NCBI GenBank assembly: GCA_019321725.1
Contig: CM033119.1
Location: 14,272,694 to 14,336,693, forward strand
DNA: 64,000 nt
Origin: Paulownia fortunei
Lineage: Eukaryota; Streptophyta; Magnoliopsida; Lamiales; Paulowniaceae
Reading direction: 5' to 3'
Within the stretch, counting starts at the first letter, position 1; the number at the start of each line of letters is the position of its first letter. Of this stretch, positions 51,101 through 63,703 are shown one piece after another. The position numbers and the translations under genes are program-made. The notes under the pieces were generated by a model. It was not told the origin of the DNA. It ran no database searches and saw only the letters and a list, made by a program, of their open reading frames with translations.

Positions 51101-51730
51101 CAAATTGAGAAGTGAAGCAAATCCTTGAGAAAATGGTAAGCATTAATCGAAAGGATTGGGCACATAAGCTTGATGATGCATTATGGGCATACCACACAGC
51201 ATATAAAACTCTTATAGGTATGTCTCCTTATCGATTAGTTTGTGGAAAAGCTTTTCACCTCCCCATTGAGTTAGAACATAGAGCATATTGGGCTGTGCAA
51301 TAATTAAATTTTGATACAAAGGCAATTTGAGAAAAAAAGTTGTTGCAACTCAATAAAATAGAGGAATTTAGGCTTAATGCTTATGAAAATGCTAAAATCT
51401 ATAAAGAAAAAACAAAACAATGGCATGACAAAATGATCTTGAGAAGGGAATATCAACCCGGACAACTTGTGTTGCTTTTCAATTCTGATTAAAACTTTTT
51501 TCGAGAAAATTGAAATCTAGATGGTCCGGTCCTTTTATTGTCAACAAGACATTTCCATTTGGGGCGATTGAGCTCAAAGGTATGGATAGCATATTATTTT
51601 GTGTCAATGGACAAAAGTTGAAACATTATTATGGTAATGAAATGTGGAAGATGTCTAATCTTCCACTTGGAGAAGCAATCTAAGGTATTCAGTTTCGGTC
51701 CAGCTAAAGAATTTAAATAAAGCGCTTCTT
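48140..51730 (+). pseudogene. Athila 1 pol remnant (protease, RT, RNase H, integrase)
   Basis: Continues the gag frame. Protease at 48140-48566 (CDLGASINLMP, the D-x-G-A active site, and the Athila LADRSLTYP stretch). Linker 48610-49152 (180 codons). Reverse transcriptase 49153-49620: VCIDYRKLNKA, FLDGYSEYNQI, MPFGLCNAPATF followed by a stop that replaces the expected Gln (49498-49500), then the catalytic FIDD at 49552-49563. RNase H 49860-50250 (LMCDASDYVVGAML, TEKELLAVVFAFDKF). Integrase 50311-51303 with the zinc region, GIDFMG, DYVSKWIEA and [10 protein letters not shown]-terminal end near 51700. Several stops and frameshifts split these pieces, so no product is expected. Confidence 0.93.
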
Positions 51731-53141
51731 GGGAGGCAACCTAAGCACCTTTTTCTTATTTTGTGAGTGTTGTTATTCTTGTATTATTTCATATCATGAT
51801 GATTGCTCCTTGATATTTTACTCATTTTTGCAGGTTAAAGGCTAAACACCACCCATTTTCAGGAAAGTCCCATTGTTTTACAATTCTTTTAATCATTAAG
51901 GACAATGCTTATAACAAATTTGGGGGGGCGTTCAAGAGTTTAGGATTATTGCTTGTTGCTTGAAAAGTTTACTAATAAACTATGTGCATACTTGAAAAAA
52001 AAAAGTAAATATTAGAATTTGTACGTTTGTTTATGTGTCTAAATATTAAAATTTGATTTTATTTACTTTATGAGGTCTTATGAATCTTGATGCACTAAGT
52101 AGTTTGTTGAGTTATATTTAATTATTTTGAGATAGTTTATAAGGTCTAATTATTTTCTAAATGATCCCACCAACCTCTAGAACTTGTTTGATCACTAGTC
52201 GAGGCAAAATCCTAGGTGGCATAACATTAGGGAGATGATTTAGGTCATTTTTAGATCGTTTGAGCCTTTGAAGACAATCTATACTTGAATTATTCCTTAG
52301 TGGCCCCTTTTGAGCCTATTGAAATAATTCTTTAGACAACCTATACACATTATTGAGCTTTATAAAAAAAAATTCAATATTCTATTCTTTTTTTTTCTCA
52401 TTTATACAATCATTCTTGAATGAACTGTTGTATTCAAAATTTAAAAAAAAGGGAGAGAAAAAACAAATGAAAATAAAGAGAAGGAAAGATTGAAAAAAAA
52501 GAAAAATAAAGAGATTATGAATTAAGGTATATGATTTGAACTCTCTAAAATAAATAAACCCCCGTTGCATACAAGAAAAGAAATAAGTTTAGGGGTTATC
52601 TAAGATAAAAAAGAAGAAAAATGGTATGTTCAATAAAGAAAAATGAAGGGATTGATAAAGAAGTTGGTGCTTATTCATAAAGGTTCTAGCATGGTTGTGT
52701 AAAATGGGCAATTTTTAGCTACAATTTTTCATATTTTCCCACCATTACCCAAGCCTCACAATACAAGTTTTGGAAGTCCTTTAATCTTTGATGCTATGAT
52801 CTACTTACATTAGTGGAGACTAGTGTGAAAAACAAGTCTATGAAGTTTGGTATGCACTTCAAAAGTGGATCAAATATGAGTAGTTGACTTTATAAACCTA
52901 TCAAGATGATAAATGAAAGTTAATAAACTACTACTTTCACACACACACACACAAGACTATGGAGTTGAGTGAAATCAATATGCATGTTAACATGTAAACT
53001 TGGTATATTTTTTCTAATATTTTGAGATGAGAGGTTAGAAAAATCTTTCTTGACTTTGGTAACATGATTTATAGGGGGATTGTAATGAGAATTTCATGTT
53101 TGATGCTTGAGGACAAGCAAATCTTCAAGTTTGGGGATATT
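51731..53141 (+). other. Athila 1 post-pol region and polypurine tract
   Basis: About 1.4 kb of non-coding DNA between integrase and the 3' LTR. It starts with the typical CTTGGGAGGCAACC passage, contains a TTTGGGGGGG purine run at 51920-51927, a (CA)n run at about 52939-52952, and ends with GTTTGGGGATAT (53129-53140), the polypurine tract next to the LTR. Some Athila elements have an env-like gene here; I see none. Confidence 0.75.
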
Positions 53142-54729
53142 TGATAAGTTGGTTTTATACCAACAATTCATATACCTTTTTATTAATATTTCATTTGTTT
53201 TCAAGTGTTTTTGTTACTTTTTATGCATTTAGTAAGAAATCTTGTAGGTAATGACAAAAGGAGAAGAAAATGGAAAGGAACCAAACACTTGGTTGAAATG
53301 TTGAATAATCTGAATTGTGGTGCAACTGATGGTAGCTTTTGTATTTCAATCATAACTATTTGGTCAAATATCATTTTGATTTGATTCTTCATCCAATGGG
53401 AAGAAAAGATATAGATATATAACTTTTATGTTTTTCATAAAATCCAATTCTATCGATATCAATGAGAAATATCGAGTTTAAGAGTCAGCACTGGGCTGAA
53501 ATTGTCTAGGATGACACATCTTGGTATTTCCAGCATAACTCTCTCCACAATAGTCATATTTAGTTGATTCAAGTTCCATTGGAAATATAAGACATACAGA
53601 TACAATTCATATGAAGACACCAAAAGTCATTATAGCCTAGAAACTGGTGAAAAATCAATTGAAAAAGGCTATAAGCGCTGCAAAAACTGATTCTGAACAC
53701 AAGTGCAGTGCCTAGTAGGCTTAGGCGCTGCACACACTGTTTTAGAAGTAAGGTTAAAATGGGCATTTTGCTCTCTTTAGGTCAATTTCTATTTATTTTG
53801 AGGGATTCCAAGAGCCTCCAAATCAGTTTTTAAAGGGAGAAGAGTGAGGAGAAGCCAAGAAACAAGGAGAACAACGAGACTTGGAGGGAAGAAGGCCATT
53901 CTTAGAGACAAACCATTTTTGGAGACAAGGAGAGCTTTAACCATTACTTCCACTTCGCAAATTGGTGAACAATTTCCATGTTTTTTCTTATGTATTTCTT
54001 GAAGTTGTATTCATTCATTATGAACTAAACTTTTCTTTCTAGAGGATGATGTAACCTTATTTGATCATATGTTTTGAATTCTAATCAATATTAGTTCAAG
54101 TTATTCATCTTGTTTGTTTTATCTTATTTAGTATTACATCTTGATTAATTGACCACTAATTGAGATTGTTTAACTTATGAGATTCGATACTCGAGAGAGA
54201 AAATATTATACATGATCATAGGGATAATACAACATAGGAATCATAAAGTTGAGAAGCTTATGAAACCTTTGAAGTTTTGAAGAATAATTCATTAAACTTT
54301 TGTAGAGTTTTATTCTTGAATTTTTATAGAGATATTGAAATTCATGTTAGAATTCATATTCAATTCGACACTCGAGAGAGGGTATTGATGAGCTTAGAAA
54401 TTCTTAGCTTACATATGTTGTTAACTTGAATTGATATGTTTTGAAATGAAGAGCATATGTGATAATTAGGTGAGTCATTCCTCTACAATTTCTTGATAAT
54501 AAGGTATTTGTTGAATTACTTCTAAAAACTCCATTTTTGTCTTTGAATTTTTATCTTACTTTACTTTGTTTACCAATCATCACTCAATTTTTTAGATAAA
54601 ATTAGGACTATTTGAACTACGGTACATAATGCAATTTTTGAGTACAATCCTTGTTGACACTCAACTTAACTCATCATTGTATTAAAACTTGACACCGTGC
54701 ACTTGCGGTTTGCATAATTTTCACGAACA
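53142..54729 (+). repeat. 3' LTR of Athila element 1
   Basis: Starts TGATAAGTTGG and ends CACGAACA; 1588 bp. Pairs with 42528-43856 but keeps about 270 bp (roughly 53350-53620) that the 5' LTR has lost. Confidence 0.95.
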
Positions 54730-54734
54730 CATGT

Positions 54735-55440
54735 CTATCTCAATTGACTAAAGACCTGGAAGTTTTCCATTCGAGTTCATAATCTCCATCCCCTTTTCAC
54801 TCATATGACCCAACCTCTGATACCGCATATTTAGAGTTTCATTATTTGCTGTAACTGCAATCGAACAGCATGCCCCTGTTGTCATGTAAAGAGTACCACT
54901 CTTCTTACCTCGAGCAACCATCATTGTGCCCTTTAAAATCTTCCAATCATCACCATGGAAGATTGTAGTATAGCCTTCGCTAGCCAACTGCCCTATTGAG
55001 ATTAAGTTCTTTCTCAGGTCAGGGATATGCCTGACATCCTTCAGCTCCCAAACAAACTCGTTCAACTTAATCTTCACTACACCTTTGCTAATAATAGCAC
55101 ATGGTTAATCATCACCAAGATATACCTTTCCAAGGTTTTCGGAGACATACCTCGTGAAGAATTCTTTCAGTGAGGTAGCATGGAACGATGCTCCAGAGTT
55201 TAACACCTAAGACTTCTCCTTGCTCTCTAAAGAGAATATCAATGCATCATCTCCTCCTGAGGTGGAAGTAACATTTATCTTTGTCTTCGTTTCTTGGTCA
55301 TTCGGTGCATTCTTGCATTAATTTTTATAGTGCTTGGTCTTTTCGCAGTTCCAACACTCAATAGTTTTCAAGCTATGAGAATTATTAGGATTCCTGAATT
55401 TGGACCTCCTGTCCTTTGACCTTCAAGTCTTTGACCTAAT
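54735..55440 (-). pseudogene. Copia C4 upstream part (zinc knuckle, protease, pre-integrase)
   Basis: Minus-strand continuation of C4 on the far side of Athila 1. From 55400 leftwards: CCHC zinc knuckle (CWNCEKTKHYKN, last Cys two residues on), protease (VLNSGASFHAT, where the catalytic Asp of D-S-G-A-S is replaced by Asn), then 54748-55077 (109 codons, VRHIPDLRKNLISIGQLASEGY and RLGHMSEKGME, the pre-integrase region). The frame resumes at 42527. The rest of gag and the 5' LTR are missing; the sequence loses similarity near 55440. Confidence 0.88.
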
Positions 55441-55639
55441 CCCATAGGTCTCCAAGACATTTCATATTTATCTCTTATATAATTCTATCTAAGTTATGTC
55501 TTGAATCTATTTTCTATTAAGACTCGAACTCTCAATTACTTTCTATCCAAGATATGGTATCTCTAATTCATAATTAAAGACTACCAAAAGGCTTCTCCTA
55601 CGAGCCCATTAATGATTGAGCCCATTAAGACCATACACC

Positions 55640-55785
55640 CAACTTAAACCTTTTGTAGTTGTCATGCAATCAAAAAATATATTAAAGCATATGATGTCGT
55701 GCACAAGGTTACTATGATGTCTCAAGTCAAAGGACTAAGTTATGCACTATATGACTAGAAAATTCTCATTTGACGAACAACATTT
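55640..55785 (-). repeat. Fragment of the C2/C3 Copia LTR
   Basis: Matches in reverse the part of the C3 LTR at about 31745-31880 (TACTATGATGTCTCAAGTCAAAGGACTA against the complement of its TAGTCCTTTAACTTGAGGCATTATAGTA region) and 33590-33660 of C2. It is an isolated piece without neighbouring element parts and shows that this family is present more widely than C2 and C3. Confidence 0.7.
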
Positions 55786-55789
55786 CTAG

Positions 55790-58525
55790 TGAAAAATTTT
55801 CACGTCCTGGATAGAGGAATCATCCAAATTTTACATAGAGAGGTTAAGGTAACCAAGGTACTTCTCAAGCTAATCAAAGTATGGCAAGAACTCCACTACC
55901 CGATTACCCACCCCAAGAAAAGAAATCAAATCTTGAAGAACTTGTGGCCAAGTTTATTGCTAATACCAAGTGAGATTCCAAAATAATGAGGCAACCTTAC
56001 AAAATTTGGAAACTCAATTGGGTTAAATTGCAAGTATGGTCTTGAGACGTGCATAGAAAAAAATCCTAAAGAGCATGTCAAGACCATCACCTTAAAGAGT
56101 GGAAAAGAGGTCGACTTGAAGGTGAATGTGGTAGAATCTCAAGAGGATAAGTCAAATTGCAATGACAAGAAAGAGGAACATCAACATAAGGAGGAGAATG
56201 AGCATGCATCGATATCAAAGCCTAGCACCCCATCCAAACCAATCATCCTTAATGAAGTAATAAGTAACCCTCCCTATTTTCCTATGTCGTTGAAAAAGTA
56301 AAAGTCAGATATGCAATTTGTTAAATTTTTAAGTTTTTAAAAAGTTGTATAGTAACATTTCATTTGTTTATGCTTTACTTCAAATGCCTAGCGATTCTTG
56401 AAAAAAAAATTATCAAACAAGTGAAAATTATAGGAATATGAGACAGTGAACTTGACCAAAGAGTGCTCGGTGATTGTGCAAAATAAGCTTCCTCCTAAGC
56501 TTAAGGACCCTAGGAGTTTCTCTGTCCCTTACACTATTGGTCTAATTTCATTTTCCAAAGTTTTATGTGATTTGGGTGCTAGTATCAATCTCTTGTCTAT
56601 GAATGTTTTTAGGAAACTTAGATTTGAAGAGCCAAAACCCACAATAGTATCTTTGCAACTTGTGGATCGATCCATCAAGTATCCAGAGGCATCATTTTAA
56701 GATGTACTTGTTAAGGTACATCTTATTTTAGACATGGAAAAGGATGTGGACAAGCCTCTTTTTCTAGGTAGACCCTTCTTAGCTATGGGTAAGGCATTAT
56801 TTGATGTTTAATTAGGTAGGTTAATACTTAGAGTAGGAGATGATCAAGTGATTTTTAATGTGTTCAAAGCTATGAAGCATCTAAATAATGAGCATAGATG
56901 TTATAAAATTGTTGCAATTGACTTTTTGGCTATTGAGCTCTTACATGAGAAAAGGTTCAAATGTGAGTTGGAGGCATATTTTGTTATTGCTAAGGAAGAG
57001 AAGGATGATGATAAAGGGATACGGGCTATTATGGTGAGTTTGGAGGCCAATCCTCCTTACAAAAAGAGCATTCAACCATGATTTGAAGTGTTGGAGAGGC
57101 CTCCCTCTACATAAAAAAAGTCATCCATTGAGGAGCCTCCTATCCTTGAACTTAAACACCTTTTCCCTCATTTAAAGTATGCTTATCTTGATGATTTGAA
57201 TTCCTTACCGATAATCATTTCTTCTTCCTTGATAGGTGAGATAGAAGTAATGCTTCTAAGAGTTCTTAAAGGGCATAAGACAGCCTTTAGATTGAAGACA
57301 GCTAATATTAAAGAAATTAGCTCCTTAATTTGCATGCACAAAATCTTTATGGAAGAGATCTATAAGCCCGTGGTGCAGCCATAAAGGAGATTAAATCCAA
57401 TGATGCAAAAGGTAGTAAAAGCCCATCAAGCTCCTTGATGCATGTATTATCTATCTTATTTCTAATAGTATGTGGGTAAGTCCCATACAATGTGTGCCTA
57501 AAGGGGAAGGTATGACTATTATTCATAATCATCAAAATGAATTGATACCAACTAAGATGGTTATAGGGTGGAAAGTGTGTATAGAATATAGGAGATTGAA
57601 TGATGGTACTAGAAAAGACCATTTTCCCCTTCTCTTTATTGATTAAATGTTGAGAGGCTTACGAGTTTTGAGTTTTATCGTTTTCTTGATGGATACTCGG
57701 GCTACAAACAAATTGCTATAGCTCCCGAGGATCAAAAGAAAACTACTTTCACTTGTCCTTATGGTATATTTATATTTAGGAGAATGCTATTTGGTTTGTG
57801 TAATGCACTCGCTACATTTCAAAGATGCATGATGGCTATTTTTCATGATATGGTTGAAAAAATCCTTGAGATTTTCTTGGATGATTTTTTGGTTTTTAGG
57901 TCCTCCTTTGATGCTTGCTTGTCTAATCTTGATTTTGTACTAGCTAGTTATGAGGAGACCAATCTTGTCTTGAATTAGGAGAAATGTCACTTCATGGTCA
58001 AAGAAGGTATTATCCTTGGTCACAAGATCTCACATAGGGGAATTGAGGTGGATAAGGCTAAGGTGGAGGTGATTGAGAAGTTACCTCCTCTTACATCGAT
58101 CAAAGGAGTGAGAAGTTTCTTAGGTCATATTGGGTTCTACTACGAGTTTATCAAGGACTCTTGACAAATTGCTAAACCCCTCTCAAATCTTTTAGTTAAG
58201 AATGCACATTTTAACTTCGATGATGACAGTTTGCAGGGATTCCAAACTTTGAAGTAGGCTAATCACTGCATCAATTATGGTGGCACCCTATTGGAACCTA
58301 CCATTTGAGCTTATGTGCGATGCAAGTGATGTAGCCATTGGTACAGTCCTTGGTCAAAGGAAAAACAAGGTATTCCAAAGCATTTAATATGCTAATCGTA
58401 CTTTAAATAAAACACAACAAAATTATGCCACCACTAAAAAAGAACTTCTAGCGATAGTATTTGCATTTGATAAATTTCATTCATACCTTGTTTTAGCCAA
58501 AATGGTGGTGTACATAGATCACTCT
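55790..58525 (+). pseudogene. Athila-type Gypsy element 2 gag-pol remnant
   Basis: A second Athila relic, starting abruptly in the C-terminal half of gag (about 55880-56300; LEELVAKFIANT, LETQLG, then EHVKTITLKSGKEVDL). Protease at 56446-56700 (CDLGASINLLS). Linker 56848-57384. Reverse transcriptase 57480-57980 (FLDGYSGYKQI-like, FGLCNALATFQRCMMAIFHDMVE, catalytic FLDD near 57879). Then the RT connection and the first half of RNase H (LMCDASDVAIGTVLGQ, TKKELLAIVFAFDKF). It is cut at 58525 inside RNase H by the LTR of Gypsy G2. Several in-frame stops. It is closely related to, but not a copy of, Athila 1. Confidence 0.9.
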
Positions 58526-61183
58526 TGTAACACCCCCATCACTATACAACCACATGTATTGTATAATTTGACATGATAGACCTTGTGTGCATACGAGAAT
58601 TTTTTTTTGTAACACTTTAAGAAAAGATAAATCACTTCTTACATGCACAACCCTGTTTAAAATACTTTCTCACACATGTCATGTATATAGCAGAATCAGT
58701 ATTATATAAAAGCACAACATCCACAACGACCACAATATTTACATACTTATTTTCAGTAAAGCTTTAAAAGCAAAATATAGTATCAGTCTAAAAATATAAT
58801 ACAACAGACTCAAAATATAACAAGCCAACAAAATAGCCCAACAGGTCGTCATCCATGTATACACTCTCTCAGATACCTGTAGGAGCTCCAACCGCCCATC
58901 CAGTAAAAGATGCTTCAACCATCGTCGTATACATAAACTATATGGGCTAACACTCAGCAAGTAAATATTTTGCATGTTAAAAAATAATCCACAATATCAA
59001 GTCATGCATCAGAAAATACTATGCCCACAATGCAATTTTATGCATCAAAATATTTCTCTCAAAATCATTTCTTTCTTGGGTCCCTAACCAATGTTACTAT
59101 CTATGCACCGAAAAAGAGCTCTTTACATCGCCATAATCTAATGGCCAATAATCATATAAGCATGCAAATCCATGCATACTCATACGCATGCGAACTTGCA
59201 AATCCAAGTATAAAACCATGCAAATCCATGCATGCTTCGGTGTACTAGTAGTGGTCATCAAAATATTTTTCTTTTTTCAGAATCATGCCGTGCAATGCAA
59301 GATTTATCACAATGCTCGTATATGATGCATGTACATGCCATTGATAATGCCCATGTATGTATGCTCAATGGAGAGCCCTCTACTATACACATATGATTTA
59401 TGATATTACATATAATTCACATATCTACTATGTCTATGCATTGTAGTTGTAAATAAATCTTTACTTACCTTTCACTTGCTTGGTAGCTTAGTCTATATTT
59501 GTTTAGTATTCCTCTCCAACCTTAGATGTAAAATCGCCTGTAGTATTACCCAACATCAATCACCATTCCCGATTTAGCAAGTTGAAAGTGCAAAATCTTA
59601 TACTAAGACTTTAAATACCAAACTATCTAGGTAACAATCAGACTTTCACAAACTAGAACCTAATATAGTATCTCAAATACCTTAATTTATCATATTAAAT
59701 ACATGTAAACATCATGTAATTGAAGTATTATCACTCTAATAGCATGTACCTAATTGTTAGAACTCAATAGCAACATGTTTAGGTTAAAACATACTAAGTT
59801 ATTAAATGGGACAGATTTTCACCTTTAATTTCCTTGCTGCCACATTAGGTTTCATAGACATTTTGACCTTTTCAGGAATATTTATTCACTATAAATTTTT
59901 TACCACACTTGGATAATATGTAGAACAATATAACCATGCCATATGGGTCTAGGTCTTGTAATTCAGTCCCCTTCACAACAAACCAGAACAGATATTCTTA
60001 CTTTGGCAATTTTGTGTGTTTCTTCAATATCATGCCCAATTTCAATTTCTAATCGATGAAAATTTATTCCAATACTCTTAAACCATATATAAACATGTAT
60101 ATAATGATAATTATAGGTTTTATTCAACATACCATACTCCTTTGAAACCTAAAATACAAGAATACAACAAAGTGACAGTTTCTAGCACAAGTGTTTTTCT
60201 ATCAAATATTTCCAACCACAAATCCTTTCTTTATGCATCAAAACCTATCTAATAAAATCCTAACATATTTATAAATAATATTCAAATCTTAGTAAGCTAA
60301 TAAACCTCAAAATAAATCTGAAAGTCATGCCAAACCCGTAGGTTAAGCTCACCTTGCACAGTTTTCTACTTGAACTTGGTTATTTCTCCTTCCCTTTCTT
60401 GTTTTGCCTCCTTTTTCAGTTGGAATCATATTTAGAGAGCTTTTTTCATGTATTTAGAAGCTGAAATAGTTCAGAAGAAGGTTCAAGTCGTGGCTGTTAG
60501 TTTAAGAGTGAAGAATAGGTTGAGGGGCAAGCTTGATAAGTCTAAACATGAGGTGATATAAGCTTGAGGTGGCATGTAATGGTATATGTGATTTTCTCCC
60601 TTATCTTGCAGCCCTAGTCTTATGTGTCTTACATATTCTTATTTGGTTGCAACCTATCTTCATCATCATTCATTCTCGTAGCTAATTCCTATGTCCGTTC
60701 ATTAGGTTATTCACCCAAAAAATCATCGGTTCTTACCCGATTGATAAGTTTGTGCACCGATAGTGTTACAAACCTATGAACCTAGTCATATAATATTTAA
60801 ATTATAGTATTGTATGTCTAGTTCTCCCAAGTGTATGATTTAAATATACATATGATATTAAAATTCATGATCGAACCAACTCACTTTCTATAAACTTTTT
60901 GGTGACACCTTTCGAACTCCTAAGGTTACCACGTGCAACCTAACACTATTTACTATATTGATACATAAATTTATTCTTATCTCAATACAAAATCAACCAC
61001 TTAAATTAGGGGATTCGATAATCAATACTGTGCGAGAGCTTCAAAATTAAGTTTAATGATTAAGAACGCCGTATAAAATAAAATAAATTATATGATGTCA
61101 TATAAATATAAATAGAACACAATTAATATGTAATGCATGAATCATATTTGGCCATATTAGTAGTAAGAGGCTTGGGTATCATA
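58526..61183 (-). repeat. 3' LTR of Gypsy element G2
   Basis: The minus strand starts TATGATACCCAAGCC at 61183, after a purine tract (AAGGAGAGAA), and ends GGGGGTGTTACA at 58526; 2658 bp. The same family as the solo LTR 45087-48139. Both copies start TA instead of the canonical TG. Inserted in RNase H of Athila 2; the 5 bp to the left are ACTCT (58521-58525), the partner copy being beyond the window. Confidence 0.9.
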
Positions 61184-63703
61184 TCATTCTCTCCTTATAA
61201 AAGTTTCGTCCCCGAAATTTCACTTACCGAAAATGTTCAGGATACTTAGTTCTCATTTCGTCCTCCCTTTCCCAAGTAGCCTCTTCTACCAATTGGTTTC
61301 TCCATAACACTTTAACCAATGTAATCTATTTATTTCTTAGCTGCTTCACTTCTCGTAACAAAATCTGTGCAGGCTTTTTTGTAGCTCAAATCCAATTCCA
61401 CTAGTTTATTCTTTAGAATGTGAGGGGGATTAGCAATATATTTCCTCAGCATAGACACATGAAATACATTGTGTATTTGGAACATAGATGTTTGCAGATC
61501 CAGTCTGTAAGAAACATCACTAATTCTTTCAATCACCGAGAATGGGCTAATGTATTTGGGACTCAATTTTCCTTTCTTCCCAAACCACATGATGCCCTTC
61601 ATTGGTGCTACTTTCAAAAAAACTTGATCTCCTATAACAAACTCCAACACTCTTCTTCGTTGATCTGCATAACTTTTCTGCTGATTTTGGGTAGTTTGCA
61701 TTCTTTGTCGAATCTGTAACACGACTTCTGTCATCTCAAATCATATCTGGGCCTAAAAGTTTCTTTTCACCAACTTCATCCCAGTGTATTGGAGACCTAC
61801 ACTTTTTGCCATACAATGCTTCATAGGGAGCCATTCCAATACTAGTCTGATAGTTGTTGTATGCAAACTCCACCAAAGGTAGGAATTTACTCCACTGACC
61901 TTAGAAGTCTAATACACAGGCTCTGTGCATATCCTCCAATGTTTGTATTGTTCGTTCAGATTGCCCATCTGTCTGAGGATGATATGCTGTATTAAATAAT
62001 AACTGTGTTCCCAAAGCTTTGTGTAAACTCCTCCAAAAAGTAGACAAAAACTTAAATCTCTATTAGAAACTATAGACAATGGCACACCATGAAGTCTGAC
62101 AATCTCCTGAACGTATAATTGGGCATAGCAATCTATGGAATAGGTAGAACATATGGGAAGAAAATGAGCAGACTTGGTCAATGTGTCAATGATAACCCAT
62201 ATAGCATCATGACCTTTGGTAGTCTTTGGCAAACCAGTTACGAAATCCATGGTGATCCTTTCTCATTTCCATTCTGAAATAAGTAGAGGTTGCAAAATCC
62301 CTGCGGGTCTCAGAGGTTCGGCCTTTATCTGCTGACATGTTAAACATTGCTCCACATGCTGGGCGATGTCCTTTTTCATACCCGACCACCAATAATGCAT
62401 TTTTAAGTCTCTATACATCTTGGTAGCCCCTGGATGTACTGAATATGGGGTTGAATATAACTTTTTAAAAATATCTTCCTGAATGTTATCAATATTTGGC
62501 ACATAAAATTGCCCTATAAATTGTAAAATATCATTATGAGTCATCTTAAATTCAGGAGACTTCCCTGCAGCAACATATTTTCTCATATTGATAAGATATT
62601 CATCATCTCGTTGTCCCTGTTTGATCTTATCAATTAGCATAGGTTGAAGCATCAGGGCTGCCAACTTTGCCTCTATTACTCCTGTCTGTAAAATCTCTAT
62701 ATTCATTGTTTGCAATTCATTCAGTTCTGGTTTCTGAATTAAAGCCATAGCTATTGTACTTTATGTGGATTTTTAGCTTAATGCATCAGCTACAATATTG
62801 GCTTTACCAGGGTGGTAATTGATCGCACAATCATAATCCTCATCTCCGCTACCGTATATTCAAATTTTTCTGTGTGAAGAAGTATTTGAGGCTCTTGTGA
62901 TCAGTATAGATCCGCACCATTCACCATATAAATAGTGCCTCCATATTTTAAGTGCAAATACTACAACAACAAGTTCCAAGTCGTACGTGGGGTATTTCTT
63001 TTCATACTCTTTAAGTTGCCTGGATGCATACGCAATTACTTTGCTATTCTGCATCAGTACACATCCTAATCCATTCTTCGACGCATCACTGTAACTTACG
63101 AATCCTCCAATACCTGATGGAATTGAGAGAATAGACGCTGAAGTCAACCTCTTTTTTAGCTCCTGGAAACTTCGCTCACACATATCCATCATCTAAATGT
63201 CATCCCTTTTTTGGTTAATTGTGTTAATGGCATATCAATTTTGGAGAACCCCTTCACAAATCTTCGATAATATCCAAATAAACCCAAAAAACTACGCACC
63301 TCTGAAGGATTAGTAGGATGCATCTAGTTGTTGACAGTTTCAACTTTATTTGAATCTACTGATATTCCCGCTCTTGATATAACATATCCCAAGAATACCA
63401 TGCGATCCAACCAGAACTCGCATTTCTTGAATTTGGCGTATAACTGCTTCACTTTCAGGACCTCTAGTACTTGTGTTAAATGTGTGGCGTGCTCTTCTTT
63501 AGTTATGGAGTAAACTAGAATGTCAACGATGAACATAATAACAAATTTATCCAGAAACTCCTTAAACACTTTATTCATCAGATCCATGAATGTTGCTGGA
63601 GCATTAGTCAATCCGAACGACATCACCAAAAATTCATAGGGCCCATATCTTATACTAAATGCCATCTTGGGGATATCCTCTTTCTTTATTTTCAGTTAAT
63701 AGT
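61184..63703 (-). pseudogene. Gypsy chromovirus G2 pol remnant
   Basis: Minus strand, from 63703 leftwards: reverse transcriptase (63324-63665, [19 protein letters not shown]; the catalytic box reads FIVDILVYS where the family has FIDDILVYS, so one Asp is lost), RNase H (62860-63192, [29 protein letters not shown]), H2C2 zinc region (62263-62748, CLTCQQIKAEPLRPAG), integrase core (61909-62250, [32 protein letters not shown] where the second Asp is changed to N-R-D context), and integrase C-terminus (61330-61734, GKLSPKYISPF, NVFHVSMLRKY). Layout is that of Tekay/Del chromoviruses, as in G1. RT is cut at about 63703 by another LTR. Confidence 0.92.

Larger units (their letters stand above)
42528..54729 (+). 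mobile_element. Athila-type Gypsy element 1, complete, inserted in C4
   Basis: Complete element of 12.2 kb (including a nested solo LTR) with both LTRs, PBS, gag-pol remnants and polypurine tract. It is flanked by a 5-bp target-site duplication CATGT (42523-42527 and 54730-54734). The host is the pol gene of Copia C4, whose Cys codon in the CEDC motif is rejoined when the element and one target copy are removed. The two LTRs differ by an indel of about 270 bp and many substitutions, so the insertion is old. Confidence 0.95.

Noticed and set aside
51731..53141. Possible env-like gene of an Athila element
   Set aside because: No open frame of useful length, signal peptide or membrane segment; only short A/T-rich frames.
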